This document shows, piece after piece, positions 23,089 through 34,922 of a stretch of DNA of 64,000 nucleotides. Every line of letters starts with the position of its first letter. Position 1 is the stretch's first letter. The DNA is from Corynespora cassiicola (lineage: Eukaryota > Ascomycota > Dothideomycetes > Pleosporales > Corynesporascaceae). Position numbers and translations under genes: made by a program. The notes beneath the pieces are model-generated. The model did no database searches and was not told the origin of the DNA. It saw nothing but the letters and a program-made list of their open reading frames with translations. The stretch lies in assembly GCA_022059125.1 (NCBI GenBank), contig JAEUWY010000023.1, positions 930,001-994,000 on the forward strand, in the 5' to 3' direction.

Positions 23089-25107
23089 ATGCAGAAGATG
23101 AGGCCTGAGGAGGCGAATATTGTTGTCGTACGTATACCCGCGCTTCCTTTCCCCTCCTCCATTGTGTTTTTTGTTTCTTGAGTCCTCGCCGAGTTTGTGG
23201 ATTGGGAGGTTTGGTGCGATTGATTTGCTTGTGTTTGGGGGGGTGGTTTGCGTTCTGTCGCTCTCTTTCCCTATGTTATTTTTTTTTCTTTTGCACTTCT
23301 CCATGACCCATTCCTACTTGTCACATGGGCCTTATTTTAGTTCCCCACTGTGTCGGTTTTGGGATGGGGCGGAGCGGAGTGAGATTAGGCTTTGTTCTTG
23401 GGTTGGGAGTATGCCGCCTTGTCACACCGCCCTAACTTTTTTTTTTGCCTTTTGGGGGAGGCGAGTTGGGTAGAGGCGACATGGGGTCAAGTCCCTTACT
23501 CTAACTTACTCCTCGGAAGGCTGAGCTGTTCTGAGCTGAGGTGGCTTTGCTCATGGGGTTGTGTTCGTTGTTCGTTCAAGTGCGAGAGCGTTTTGAGTGA
23601 TTGGATAGCTATTGACGTGCAAAGGACTCGTCGTACGACAAGTACAGCGATGGAGACGACGACGATGATCGCATGACATATACCTCGTAAGTCATCCCCA
23701 ATGCGGTTTGCATCCCTTATCAGATGGGTTGGACTGTGCTGAGACGGCGTGCAGTGGACAGTCGTTAGCGTCTAGTGTCACACGATATCGTTACGAGAAT
23801 GGGCGACGGTACCATGCTTTCCGTAAGTAACGACGCAATTTTGCGATCCGAGAAGAGTTGGGAGGTGGATGTTTGCATTCTCGAAAACAGGACTGACGGA
23901 ACTTTGACGGGCAGGAGATGGAAGCTACTATGCGCCAAACGACGAGCGATACTCGAACTACGAGACGATTGTGTGAGCATACCATCTGAACAAAATTGGG
24001 TTGGATCAGGACATCTGACTGATTGCAACAGGCATCACCTTTGGCTCCTCACTCTCCACGACCAACTTTTCCTTGCGCCCATAGAAAACCCCGAGATGAT
24101 CTTGGATGTAGGCACCGGTACCGGGCTCTGGGCCATGTAATCCTGCCTCCCGAATCCTCCCACCAGCAAGCACTAACTCACCCCTTACAGCGACATGGCA
24201 GATTACTTCCCGTCCGCTGAAATCATCGGCACCGACCTATCCCCCATCCAAGCCACCACCGCACCCCCCAACATCCGCTTCGAAGTCGATGACGCGTCCT
24301 CTGAATGGACCTATCCGGCCGATGCGTTTGACTTTATCCACATCCGGGGCCTCACGGGCTGCATCCGCGACTGGCCGCACCTGTACTCGCAGGCGTACAA
24401 CCACCTCAAGCCCGGGGGCTGGTTCGAGCACCTCGAGTTCAGCATCGAGACCAATGCGGATCCCAACAGCGACAAGTATGCTGACCAGATGTATACTGCG
24501 TTTAGTACGAGCATCATAGGCGTGGGGGATCAGAAGACGGGAATGACGTTTCGGACGGTCGAGTTGATGGATGGCTGGATGAAGGATGCTGGTACGTAGC
24601 CGATCCCCTGGACTCGCATGTTACGAACAAAGCAGACATGGTGTGATACGTACGCTTACTGACAATACCACAGGCTTCCTCGAAGTCACCGAAAAGAAGT
24701 TCGTCTGGCCCGTCGGGCCCTGGCCCAAGGACCCGCATCTCAAAGACCTGGGCCGCTGGGGCGAGCGTAACTGGCTCGACGGAATCGAAAGCTGGATCCT
24801 CGCTATATACACACGCATCTTGGGCGTACGTTGTGTCCCCTTTCCCTGTTGCAAACTCCATCCACCCGCACTTCCGCTTCTGTAGCCACCCGCTAACGTA
24901 CGAACCAAAAAACAGTGGTCTTACCAACAAGTCCAAGCCTTCTGCAACGACTTCAAATCCGTCATCAAAGACCGCAAGAATCACTACTACCACGAGGTGC
25001 GCTGCGTGTACGGACGCAAGCCCTTTCCGCACGAGGTCCCCGACGCCACCGCTGCTGCTGGTGCTGCTGGTGCTACTGAGCAAGGAGACGTGAACATGGG
25101 CGAGTAA
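23089..25107 (+). CDS. LaeA/TAM-like SAM-dependent methyltransferase
   Basis: Eight exons are proposed: 23089-23127, 23625-23686, 23755-23822, 23915-23972, 24032-24136, 24191-24591, 24674-24825 and 24916-25107 (358 residues). The core starts with the family hallmark SSVTRYRYENGRRYHAF, then YYAPNDERYSNYE, SAM-binding motif I ILDVGTGTGLWAIDMA (about residues 98-113), PSAEIIGTDLSPIQ, and HIRGLTGCIRDWP. Fungal members include the global secondary-metabolism regulator LaeA and many metabolite-tailoring methyltransferases; which applies here is unknown. Splice phases fit at all joins from 23625 on. The first exon (MQKMRPEEANIVV) and its 497-nt intron are the weakest part of the model, though the phase fits. 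The C-terminus is Ala-rich and ends QGDVNMGE. Confidence 0.85.
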
Positions 25108-25871
25108 TCCGCTTCCCTAGAGGAACAAACAGCAAGTCATCTCCCAGAATGCGAAACGAGAGAGAGAGGGGGGGGGGAGATGAGCGGGTTCAGAAACGTT
25201 CCACGCAGTGCCCAAAGCGGCACATGAAAGAGACGGCCGGCATATCAACGGATGGATGGACGGGACGGGCGGATATCTGACTTTGCATTTTTGCTGTTCG
25301 GGATGGAGTTTTATATATTCGGCTTTTTTTGGCTTTTTGGGCTTGTGCTTTGAACGGGAGGGGGAGGCTTCTTGACTTGTCTCGTCTTGCCCGTCTGTGT
25401 CTGTCTAGCGACAGACTGGTGGGACATGGCAACGTGCTCGAGAGCCAGGGACTCGGGGAGAGGGGAAAATTTGATACACAAACAGCGGCCGCAGCAGCAG
25501 CTCGACGCAGCGCAGTTCGTAGACCGACCAAGAGATACCCAGAACCGACAAAGAATCAAGAAGGGGACAAAGTCACTCCATCTGGCAATGCGAGCATTTA
25601 TTTGCCCGAGAGACAAGATGTGTGTGTGGGGTGTGTCATCGATAATTATTTCATATTCATGCATGCTCGTTTATTCGCAACCTTCACCGCAGAGGCGAGG
25701 AGCTCTGTTTCGGTGGATGCTTTGGTGGTGGGCCATTGTACGCCAGGCGCCATTTGCCTAACCCCTCGACACCGATCCTCCAGCCCTAATGCGCTATGGT
25801 GTTGATACATAGGTGATGATGGTCCTGTCGGAATCTGAAGACGAACCCTCGTCATCTCGAGGCAGGAACTC
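25108..25871. other. Intergenic between converging genes
   Basis: About 760 bases holding the 3' ends of the methyltransferase (+) and RPN11 (-). Contains a GA-rich run at 25160-25180 and a T-rich run at 25310-25345. No gene seen. Confidence 0.5.
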
Positions 25872-27053
25872 CTAGTCCTCCATCTCTACGTCATCCTCGC
25901 CATTGGCCTGGCCGCTTGACCGGGCCTTGGCTTTTGGTACCGAGGCCTCCTTGTCAATCATCTGCCGCGAGACGGAGACGATGTTGTCTTCGATGAGGCG
26001 CTGGCCGACGTCCTCGAGATCTGTAGCGGATTAGTAATGAGCCTTGCGCAATTGATACAATATACGCACGTTTCTTCGGATCCACCTTGCCAACGTATCG
26101 CGTCTTGAGTTGTTCCTTGGTCAGCTCGGTCTCCTCCTTCACCCGCTTCTCGTAGCCTTCCGCCAAAGATACCAGCTTCTGTAGGCTCTCCTTATTCCGC
26201 TCGCCCTCTCCCCGGAAGTCGTCCATCAACAGCGCTTCTGTCCATACATGCTTGTGCAGGTTCATCAACATGTTCTCTTCCAGACCCGTCTTGCGGTAGT
26301 TGATGCCGATCGAGTAGTAGTGGCGGTTGAGACCGTGAATAAGCGCCTGAATAGAGGGCTTGTTCAGGTGTCCGACGTTGGAGGTGGTTTGGCGGGGCTC
26401 GTGGCCCATCATGAGAGTCTGCGGGTTTATCAGGCGGAAGGCGTCAATAACGACCTTACCCTTCACCGACTGAATGGGATCGACGACAACGGCCACGGCG
26501 CGGGGTGTCAGCTGCTCGAACGACTGCTGTGTGTTTATGTCGACCGACGACAGCCAGCAGCCAAAACCGGGATGTGAGTGGTACCAGCCAACGACCGTCT
26601 CTTGCCGACCCGTCTGCCGTAGCATGTCCATCATCTTGGTCTGGAAGACGGGGTCTACAGCCTCGACGGAAACTCCGGTTCCGGATTGCGGCATGGCGAA
26701 TACGTCCACCACCCGCACTGTGTAGTCGTCGACGAACTCGCCCAGCATCAGACCCATGACTTCCATGGGCACACCGGCGCGACCGTGCCGCAGCATCTTC
26801 AACAGGGCGAGAGACGAGATGTAGACGGTTTCGGAGTTATCGATGAGGTGGGTGTCCTGCGTGTGTTAGTCGATGGTGTAACATGGCGAGATGTCGCAGG
26901 CTCCGGCAATAAGAGTGATAGCTGAAAGGACTGCAAAGAGTGTACGGTGTAGTCCTTCCGGATATATTAGACATAGGTGTAACTCACCTGTGCGGGACCG
27001 CCCATACCGCCCATGCTCTGGGCGGCGGCGAGCATTCTGCTTAACCGGTCCAT
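25872..27053 (-). CDS. RPN11: 26S proteasome regulatory subunit Rpn11, JAMM deubiquitinase
   Basis: Zinc metalloprotease of the proteasome lid that removes ubiquitin chains from substrates as they are translocated. Exon 1 (27053-26988) encodes [20 protein letters not shown]; exon 2 (26856-26070) begins [20 protein letters not shown]; exon 3 (26020-25872) begins with the split H of [19 protein letters not shown] and ends in the acidic tail GEDDVEMED. Total 333 residues. The JAMM motif is complete: [14 protein letters not shown] (His115, His117, Asp128), plus the upstream Glu in MEVMGLMLG. Donors GTGAGT and GTGCGT, acceptors GCAG and ACAG. The gene is divergent from RPD3 across 416 bp. Very well conserved, so the exon model is firm. 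Confidence 0.97.
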
Positions 27054-27469
27054 GTTTTCTCTAAGATGATACTGCTGTGCAACGTGCGGAGTTCGGTAGA
27101 ATGGGGATTCGAGATGCAGAGCGGTCGTGTGGCAGGGAGGGGTGTGTTGGGGCGGCGGCGATAGCTCTGGTGTTGTCGGAGCTTGCGCGCTCACGATGCC
27201 TGGACCCCGCAGAAACGTTTCGCCGACACCGACTCGGTTGAACCGGGGTCCTGCCTAGTGCGGAGCAGCTCCATCCATTGTTCAAGCTGCTTCCGCCGCC
27301 TTCGTCTGCTCTCTCAGCACTCCTCTCTGTACGCGTACCTCGTCATTGATAAGCTCGCGCTTTCACTCGCGCGCATCAATATCAGCACTCTCTTCCATTA
27401 CCCCGCTACTGAACAACCTCGAGACCATTCCATCGCACCACTCTTTGCGCCTGGCGGCTCTCTCCCACC
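27054..27469. promoter_or_regulatory. Bidirectional promoter RPN11/RPD3 with central palindrome
   Basis: Only 416 bases separate the two start codons. A perfect 10-bp palindrome GAAACGTTTC lies at 27212-27221, near the middle. No TATA box close to either ATG; a pyrimidine-rich CT stretch precedes RPD3. The shared use is inferred from spacing. Confidence 0.65.
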
Positions 27470-29609
27470 ATGGCTGACGCAAACGGCCCTACCATTACCG
27501 GGGCGGACGTAGCAAACCAGCCTAATATCAACGGTGCTGGAAACACCAAAAAAGTCGCGTACTTTTACGACTCGGATGTGGGAAACTATGCCTATGTTGC
27601 TGGCCACCCCATGAAACCCCACCGTATACGGATGGCGCACAGCTTGATCATGAATTATGGTCTATACACTAAAATGGAAATTTATGTACGGCTTGATCCA
27701 AAAAGTTCATTTATCCAATAAACCCACTAACAGTATCGTAGCGCGCAAAGCCAGCTTCGAAATATGAGATGACCCAGTTCCACACCGACGAGTACATCGA
27801 GTTCCTCCACAAGGTCACTCCTGACAACATGGACAACTTTTCTAAGGAGCAGAGTAAATACAATGTCGGAGACGATTGCCCGGTTTTCGACGGCCTGTTT
27901 GAATTTTGCGGAATCAGTGCTGGAGGCACCATGGAAGGCGCGGCACGATTGAATAGGGGCAAGTGCGACGTTGCTGTGAATTGGGCCGGCGGTCTACATC
28001 ACGCGAAAAAGAGCGAGGCTAGTGGCTTTTGCTACGTGAACGGTATGTTCGACGCACTTTAAGCCTCGCGCCCACACGCTAATCTGTGTAGACATTGTGC
28101 TTGGAATCCTCGAGCTGCTCCGATACAAGCAGCGAGTCCTCTACATCGATATCGACGTTCACCATGGAGACGGCGTCGAGGAGGCTTTCTATACTACAGA
28201 TCGCGTCATGACCGTTTCCTTCCACAAGTACGGAGAGTACTTCCCGGGTACTGGCGAGCTACGTGATATCGGTGTAGGAGTCGGCAAGAACTATGCTGTC
28301 AATTTCCCTCTCCGCGATGGTATCACCGACGAGACATACCGAAATATTTTCGAGCCTGTCATCGAGGCTGTTATGACATACTATGGCCCAGAAGCTATCG
28401 TACTTCAGTGCGGTGGCGACAGTCTGTCAGGAGACAGGTTGGGCTGCTTCAATCTGAGTATGGATGGCCACGCCAACTGTGTGCGATATGTCAAGAGTTT
28501 TGGTGTACCAGTCATTGTCCTTGGAGGTGGTGGTTACACCATGAGAAACGTTGCGCGCACCTGGGCGTACGAGACGGGCGAGCTCGTTGGTCAGCAAATG
28601 TCCAAGCAGCTGCCGTTCAACGACTATTACGAGTATTTTGCTCCTGATTACGAGCTGGATGTCCGCCCATCGAACATGGAGAATGCGAACTCGCACGATT
28701 ACCTGCACAAGATTAAGACCACCGTCATCGAGAACATTCGACGAACTGGAAAACCATCGGTCGAGGCTTTCACAAACATTCCGGATAATCCTTTGACTCG
28801 CGCAATGGACACGGATGCCGAGGAAGAAATGGATGACCTTGACGCAGACGAGAACCCCGACAAACGCGTCACAGAGCGCCAGCGGGACAAACAGATTGAG
28901 CACGATGGTGAACTTTACGACCCTAGCGACGATGAGGATTATAAGGAATCTTTAGGTGTACGGCGCCAGCCAGGTGGCAGGCGGAGACGCAACATTATGG
29001 AATTCCAAAATCCGGATGCCGCACCAGATGACAGCGATACACCAAACGGAGTCCGTGGCCTTAATGGCGAAGCGGGCCGCATGGGAGCTCAGGCAGAGTC
29101 TCGTGCTACCTCGGCTGGACCTGCAAATGGCGCCGAATCGCGGGCTCGCACGCCTGCTGCTCCCACTGCCGCTGCCGATGTCGCAGATGAGGATGGTGAT
29201 GTTCAAATGGAAGAATCTACTCCAGCGGAGCCCGCTCAGCCAGGTAAGATATGACAGTATTTCAATATGGACGAGCGACTGACACTGTATAGCCCCTTCA
29301 GAGAATGCCGCTGCTACTGCTCCTTCATCACGATCGCGGTCACCAGCCGGCGTTGTTACCCCCCCGGAATCACCACCTGCAGCAGTAGCTGATGACACTG
29401 CTGCACCGTCGACGGCTACAGCTACAGGAACAGCTGAAGAGGCTACAGCTCCAGAAACAGCACCACCGGCTGATGTCGAGATGGAAGGTGTTGAGGAGCC
29501 TACCGCTGCCGTGGAGGAGAAGGCGAAAGCAAAGCAGGAAGGAGAAGAGGAGCGTGATAGTGAAAACGTCAAGGGCGAGGTCAGGACTGAAGTTGCAAAG
29601 GAGGAATGA
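27470..29609 (+). CDS. RPD3: Class I histone deacetylase Rpd3/RpdA
   Basis: Zinc-dependent lysine deacetylase of the Rpd3/Sin3 co-repressor complexes in the nucleus. Exons 27470-27685, 27742-28042, 28092-29243 and 29293-29609 give 661 residues. The catalytic domain (about 27-400) carries [50 protein letters not shown] with metal ligands, and [16 protein letters not shown]. The C-terminal part is much longer than in yeast (433 residues total there), with [31 protein letters not shown] and a highly acidic end. Extended tails of this kind are known in filamentous-fungal RpdA, where the tail is essential in Aspergillus. Ignoring the last intron (29244-29292) would end the protein at ..AQPGKI. Confidence 0.96.
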
Positions 29610-29862
29610 TTTGATGCAATAAATGAAAGCCAGCAACATGGCTCATCTATCAGCCGAAAAGCAAGTACGGCATTGGCAGGCGTTTCGACGACATATTCAT
29701 TCGGCTGCTCGGGTAGCGAGGATGGTGTTTGGGAGGGTTCTTGGCTTGAGTATGGGATACCTTTTTTTTACCATGCGAATTCAATTAGTTTTCATCTTGA
29801 AAATCACATATACCACAAGTTTCATGTTGCAATATAAGATAAACCCTAAGCTCCGGGGATTT

Positions 29863-30504
29863 TCACATTCTAGGCCTAAGGTTGTCTGTTTTCCTCTTCT
29901 CCCAATCCCACCACTCCCCTGTAAATCGATCCTTCTCCCACTCCTGATATATCTTATTCGACTCGCCTTCATCCTTTGATTTCAACATGCGCTCATAAAC
30001 CCCTAGTTGCTCCTTGAACCCTGGATTAGGATCACAGACAGGCCTCCCCTCACACAGCTTCACCAAAGCCTCTTCCCACCCCAGCCCAAACTTCCACATC
30101 AAATACGCAATCACCATCGTCGCAGACCTCGACTTCCCCATCGCGCAATGCACAAATACACCTGGCGACTTTCCATCCTCCCCCTCTCCACCCTTTGCCT
30201 TTTCCTTCAATCCCTCCGCCAAGGCCCCATCAATAAACGCGTTCGTCTCCGCAAAGTGCTGCAACAGGTTTTCATTCGGATGGTCGTCAATCCGGATATG
30301 GAAGTGTTTTAGATGCGGGAAGCGCTCGCGCAGGAGTGGGTCGTAGTCTATGACGGAGAGCACGTGGGTTATGCCTGCGGCTTGGACGAGGGCGGTTTGG
30401 TACAGGGCGTAGAGGCCGCCGATGTGTAGGCGGGGGCAGAGGGGGATGGGATCGAGCCAGCCCATGCCGGTGTGTGCGGAGGAGCCGTGGAGGAGGTAGG
30501 TCAT
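29863..30504 (-). CDS. Dual-specificity protein phosphatase (Yvh1-like catalytic domain)
   Basis: A single exon of 213 residues. The cysteine phosphatase loop is intact: VFVHCAMGKSRSATMVIAYLM (HCX5R, Cys about residue 118), with the general-acid Asp expected in HIRIDDHPNENLLQHF. The N-terminal substrate-recognition part reads RLHIGGLYALYQTALVQAAGITHVLSV. It resembles the catalytic half of Yvh1/DUSP12 but lacks the C-terminal zinc-binding domain; after the catalytic domain there is only a short Trp-rich tail (EWEKDRFTGEWWDWEKR). Its 3' end lies 253 bases from that of RPD3, so the two converge. Substrate unknown. Confidence 0.9.
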   Translation of the reverse strand: MTYLLHGSSAHTGMGWLDPIPLCPRLHIGGLYALYQTALVQAAGITHVLSVIDYDPLLRERFPHLKHFHIRIDDHPNENLLQHFAETNAFIDGALAEGLKEKAKGGEGEDGKSPGVFVHCAMGKSRSATMVIAYLMWKFGLGWEEALVKLCEGRPVCDPNPGFKEQLGVYERMLKSKDEGESNKIYQEWEKDRFTGEWWDWEKRKTDNLRPRM

Positions 30505-30660
30505 TTGGGCTGGGAGTGTGGGAGGATGGGATGGGGTGTATGGAGGTGTGGGTGAGATGCCGAGGTTGCGGTGGGGTGGTGGATGGGGGCCGAGGTGGGG
30601 GTTTGAGGTTTTCAGTCGGCATTAGGAGGATATTTTCAATCCCTGCAAAGTACCAAGGTA

Positions 30661-31230
30661 GGATGTACAGGTTATTTTAAATGCATTCAATTGTTTTAGT
30701 AGAGATAGTAGAATATCACGTGCTAGTGAGTCGTGCTAAATAGTACTTAAGTATCTAAGTACTTGCCTAATAAGCTGTTTAGTAAACTAGACTATTAGGT
30801 AGATATTTCTAGTATTGCGCTATTTACTGTTTTAACTATTATTTCTGATTTAACTTAAAGCTTTAAGTTTGAAAAAAGTATTTATAGTTATAATAGTATT
30901 AAATTGTTAATTATTTATTTGCTTGAAAAGCTTAGCAGCAGTTTATCTGAAGAGCTGTAGAAGTCCTTTTCTCAGCTTTACTAGACCCGAACTAACACAT
31001 CTTTCTATAAAAAAATAAAGTAAAAAAACGTCTGTTTTACTCTGTGCCTTACTTTTAGCCTAACCTAACAAGTTTATATATTTATCTTTCTCTCTAAGAG
31101 TTGCTGGTGAAATACTGGACGTATAAGTATATGCGGGTAAGAAAAGAGTGGCGGTGAGAATACGAAGACTTCTGCAGCATGCGCTAAAAACACTTACAGA
31201 AACATCTATCACAAGCACTTCGTCTAAAAT
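30661..31230. other. AT-rich, TpA-rich segment
   Basis: A sharp drop in GC right after the phosphatase promoter. The sequence is dominated by A and T with many TA steps (TAGTAAACTAGACTATTAGG) and has no ORF. It looks like a remnant of repeat-induced point mutation (RIP) of a mobile element, but no element ends or ORF remain to name a parent. TACCAAGGTA lies at its edge (30651-30660). Confidence 0.6.
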
Positions 31231-31349
31231 TCTAACTAGCCTCTCTGTTTCTCCTCAATCAACCTAGTCATTGATCGTGGAACATTTATTCCATAGATAT
31301 CAGGTCCAGTTTCATCTCGGCTCGTGTCCATAACACCTCTGCTTCCAAG

Positions 31350-34300
31350 ATGTCCCTGAAAGCAGAAGCTATACGGCCTAATCCGTTTCTTTACCCAACA
31401 GGAAACACTCCAGCAGCCAATCTTGTGGATTCCATGCCTCCCGATCAAGACGCGGCTCTGCTGCTTCTTGGTTGTGGTGATATCCGCAATATTCTGTTCA
31501 CGGCATATGCCGGAGCTAGTTTCGGTAAGCTATTCCCGAAGCACAGAAGCGATATGTGTGAACCAAGGAATCATTTACATTCCTATAGGTCGAAGGCTAG
31601 ACTTCACATGCTGTGATATCATCACTGAAGTCATGGCGCGCAATATTATGGTTCTCACTATGATTATTGACGATCCTAAAGGAATCAACATGAGCGGCAT
31701 ATGGAACGCTTATTATCATGCCGTTCTCGACTCTACATCTTTCAAGATCGTTCAAGAGCAAGCACGAAAACTACTGATGCTCTCTCGGACAATCAAAGAC
31801 TGGAGCAGCGGCAAATATGGAAGCCTGATCCGATTCTGCGATTCCACCTCATTCGAGAACATCAAAAAAGTATGGGAATTTTATTCTATCCACTCTTCAC
31901 AAACAGATAAGTTCCGTAGGCAACAGACACAGCTTAAAGAATCTTGGATATCTGCAGTAGAGTTCAAAGAGCAACAAAGCGAGGGTCAAGGGCCATTCAC
32001 GAACAGTTATCATGCTGCAGCTCCTCTGATACTCGAATCTCTTGTCGACATAAACGAGCACTATCATACTTTTTGGAGGACCGGAACCATCTTTAAGGAT
32101 TAAGGTAGGATCAAGCAACTCAAATATATGAACCCGATGTTCGCTTGTCTGCGTGGTGGACTTGTCATGAATTGTGCAACAGATCCCTTTGCCGGATTTC
32201 ACATGGCTACGGTACACGCCCAAATCTCCAAAGAATCGCCTTTGAATGCTTCTGACCCAACTCAAACTTCTCAATCAACTGCACTGAGAAATGAAAAGGT
32301 CGTATTGGATCAACTTATTGCCTGGTCTGAGAAGTTTCGAAATGCTGCATCTCTGATCAAAATTCGTTTTGTCACTTCGAATGCTATTGCCTTTTGTCAC
32401 GTCCTTCAACACCATCATGTGCGTGGCGAGAGCGATTCTGCCAACTGGTATAGGGATTACTGGAGCTATGGCTCATTGAAACTAGACATGAATGAGTACA
32501 GCAAAGGTGGTGCTCCCACTACCTTCGATGTGATTGACACATCCAATCTAGCGGACCATTTGGGGATTCTGAACTTATTAGCGGCAAAATCTCCTTTACT
32601 TTCTCTGAAGCCTACGTCGACATTGCGAACGGAAATTCTCATGCCCCGAGAAGCCAATGTTATTAAGGCTACGAAGAGCTTGCTCAATGGTCATCTACCC
32701 ACTATCGCTCTACTTCTAGGATTGAAGCAGGTCCAATATTGGACGAACACAACAGCAGTCTGGGATCCCAATGAACAAATCTTGGAAAACATCTCAGATA
32801 GTCAACATATCGCAGAAGTAATAAAACGACATATCTTTCTTTGGAAGTCCGTGGATACTACCAAAGTTCGGTTAATTCCTTCTGAGCTGGCCCAAAATCT
32901 CTATGGAGTCTATCTGAGCATTTCTCAGAATGAGAACATTATTCAAAGATTTTCAACTATGGGGCGAATATCTGGAAGAGAGCTCTGGAGAAAACTAACG
33001 CAGTTCGAACACTATACTAGAGCAACTTTCTGCATATTTCTCCACAGGATCAAGAAGAATATCATGATAGATTGGGATTTATTCATAAAGACGCTATTCA
33101 ATTTAGTTCAAAAAGATGAAGTGTTGAACATGGAACCTCACCACCTACAATCCATGTTCTTGCACTCAGAGCTGTTTGATCTCTCGGACATGGATGTACT
33201 TCAAATTCGATCACCCAAATTCAGAGAAGAACAGGCCAAAGGGCCGTTCCACAAGTGGAAAGAAATGCCTTCTATGGTTTGCGTAACTATGGTGGTACCT
33301 AGATCAGCCGTCGAACAGTTCAACGATGTTTGCGAGAGCACACCGTTATGTCAGATTACCTTGAAATCCTCTGACTCAAGCCAAAGTACCTACGCGGATA
33401 TTCAGTTGGCATACGGATCAATTCAATCAACGGGTCAGAGATTTACAGACAGCTACACGGTTCAAATTATGGAGGATACCCGGTGGTGGAAAGCAAAGAG
33501 TCCTCTGATTGTTTCGGCCATGGTATCTTCCAGTTCCCTCATAAAATTGCACGGCACTTCTTGTAAAGTGGTTTTGGGGCTTAAGTCTACACTCTTAAAC
33601 CTTATGGACTGGGGGAAGACTCTTGGAACATCCCTTACGATATACGAGTCTGCGGTTGATAAACAAGAAGTCTTCATTACGAAGTACAGACCAAACATGA
33701 CCGGACATATGTCGGTTTTATGCGCGCAGCCCTCGACAGTAGTCATGAGTAAGTTCTGGTGGTTGATTTGTCTTTATCGCAAAATGCAATGATCTAATAC
33801 TAGACAGAAGACGATGTGGATGTCCAAATGCATCTATCCTATAATGACAGCAAATTCTGCATCACATCCATCCGCGTGCATTTCGATGTGGTATCAAGCG
33901 GTCTCAAGCGAGCTCTCACTGAGGGATGTTCAGTCGAATTCAAGCTTGAAAATCCATGGTCTTTGGTTCTCATTCTCAGCAATGGGTTCAAAAAGTCTGT
34001 CAACCTCCCACTGCCTTTAGATGCTGCAAATTTCAAAGGCAAGATCGCCCGCAAGTCTTCTTGGGTGGAATATTTTGCCCCGGTAGCAGATCCCGAATCT
34101 TTGAGTACTCATCCTGCCATGATGTTTCCTATGCGCTATGACAAAAGGTAAATAGATCATACAGTATAACTCGAAGAAATCTAACCTGCGGTCAGACGCG
34201 GCATCTCTCTTGAGACACTTCACTATGTCTCTCCAAACAGGCTCCCATCACTTGATATTGGAAAGAAATCCAATAATCCCTGGCTGGAATTGCACGCATC

Positions 34301-34922
34301 ACCTATAGCCGCTATGTCCAAAACCGAACAGGCGGAGAATGATAAATCAGCGAGAGAGGGTACCCTGGTCAGATCCGGTCGAATTGCGTTGAAAAAACAG
34401 ATCTTCACGCTTGTAATGCATACCTGCGCCCTTAAAAGTTTCCAAAGGTGTTTCCTCTTCGCTTTTATCCTTTCATCAAAGGTGACTTTCCGAATTGCTA
34501 TTCATGCAATCCGAATGGACCTTTCTAATCAAACGATCTTCTTGGATGCTGCTGCCATATCAAGCCATTCAACTGTCCCCGAGATCGCAGATAAGATATC
34601 CAAGGCGTTCAAAGGAGAGAAAGTGGTAGATGTGAAATTGGAAGTGGATCACGAGCGTTTCTGGAGGCATTTATTGCCCGCATTTGCCGAACGTTGCCGT
34701 AATTGGAAACATACGCCCAATTGCAAATACGGAATCCACGGAAAGATTCATGTAGCTGATAAAACCGAAGATTCTCTCTTTTGTGATTGCGGGCTGGGCT
34801 CATTTCCTTCCGGATATCTCAAAGATCTCAACGGCTTCAAGAACATAGCCCCACATGCAGTCCGAGTTGCGATCCCAATCTGCTTTTCTTCTTCCATTAG
34901 CAGCTCTGCTACATCTACTTGA
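31350..34922 (+). pseudogene. DUF4470-domain (MYND-associated) protein gene with one in-frame stop
   Basis: Exons 31350-31524, 31589-33748, 33808-34147 and 34196-34922 join in frame over 1134 codons. The start reads NPFLYPTGNTPAANL.. DQDAALLLLGCGDIRNILF and, after intron 1, GRRLDFTCCDIITEVMARN, which is the DUF4470 domain found in fungal MYND-finger-linked proteins of unknown function. The one defect is TAA at 32101-32103 between TGTIFKD and RIKQLKYMNPMFACLRGGL, inside a conserved part; no GT..AG pair removes it. Donors GTAAGC, GTAAGT, GTAAAT and acceptors TATAG, GACAG, GTCAG are good. The C-terminus has a few Cys (CKYGIHGKIH, FCDCGLG) suggesting a degenerate finger. Either a young pseudogene, a readthrough gene or a base error. 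Confidence 0.7.
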
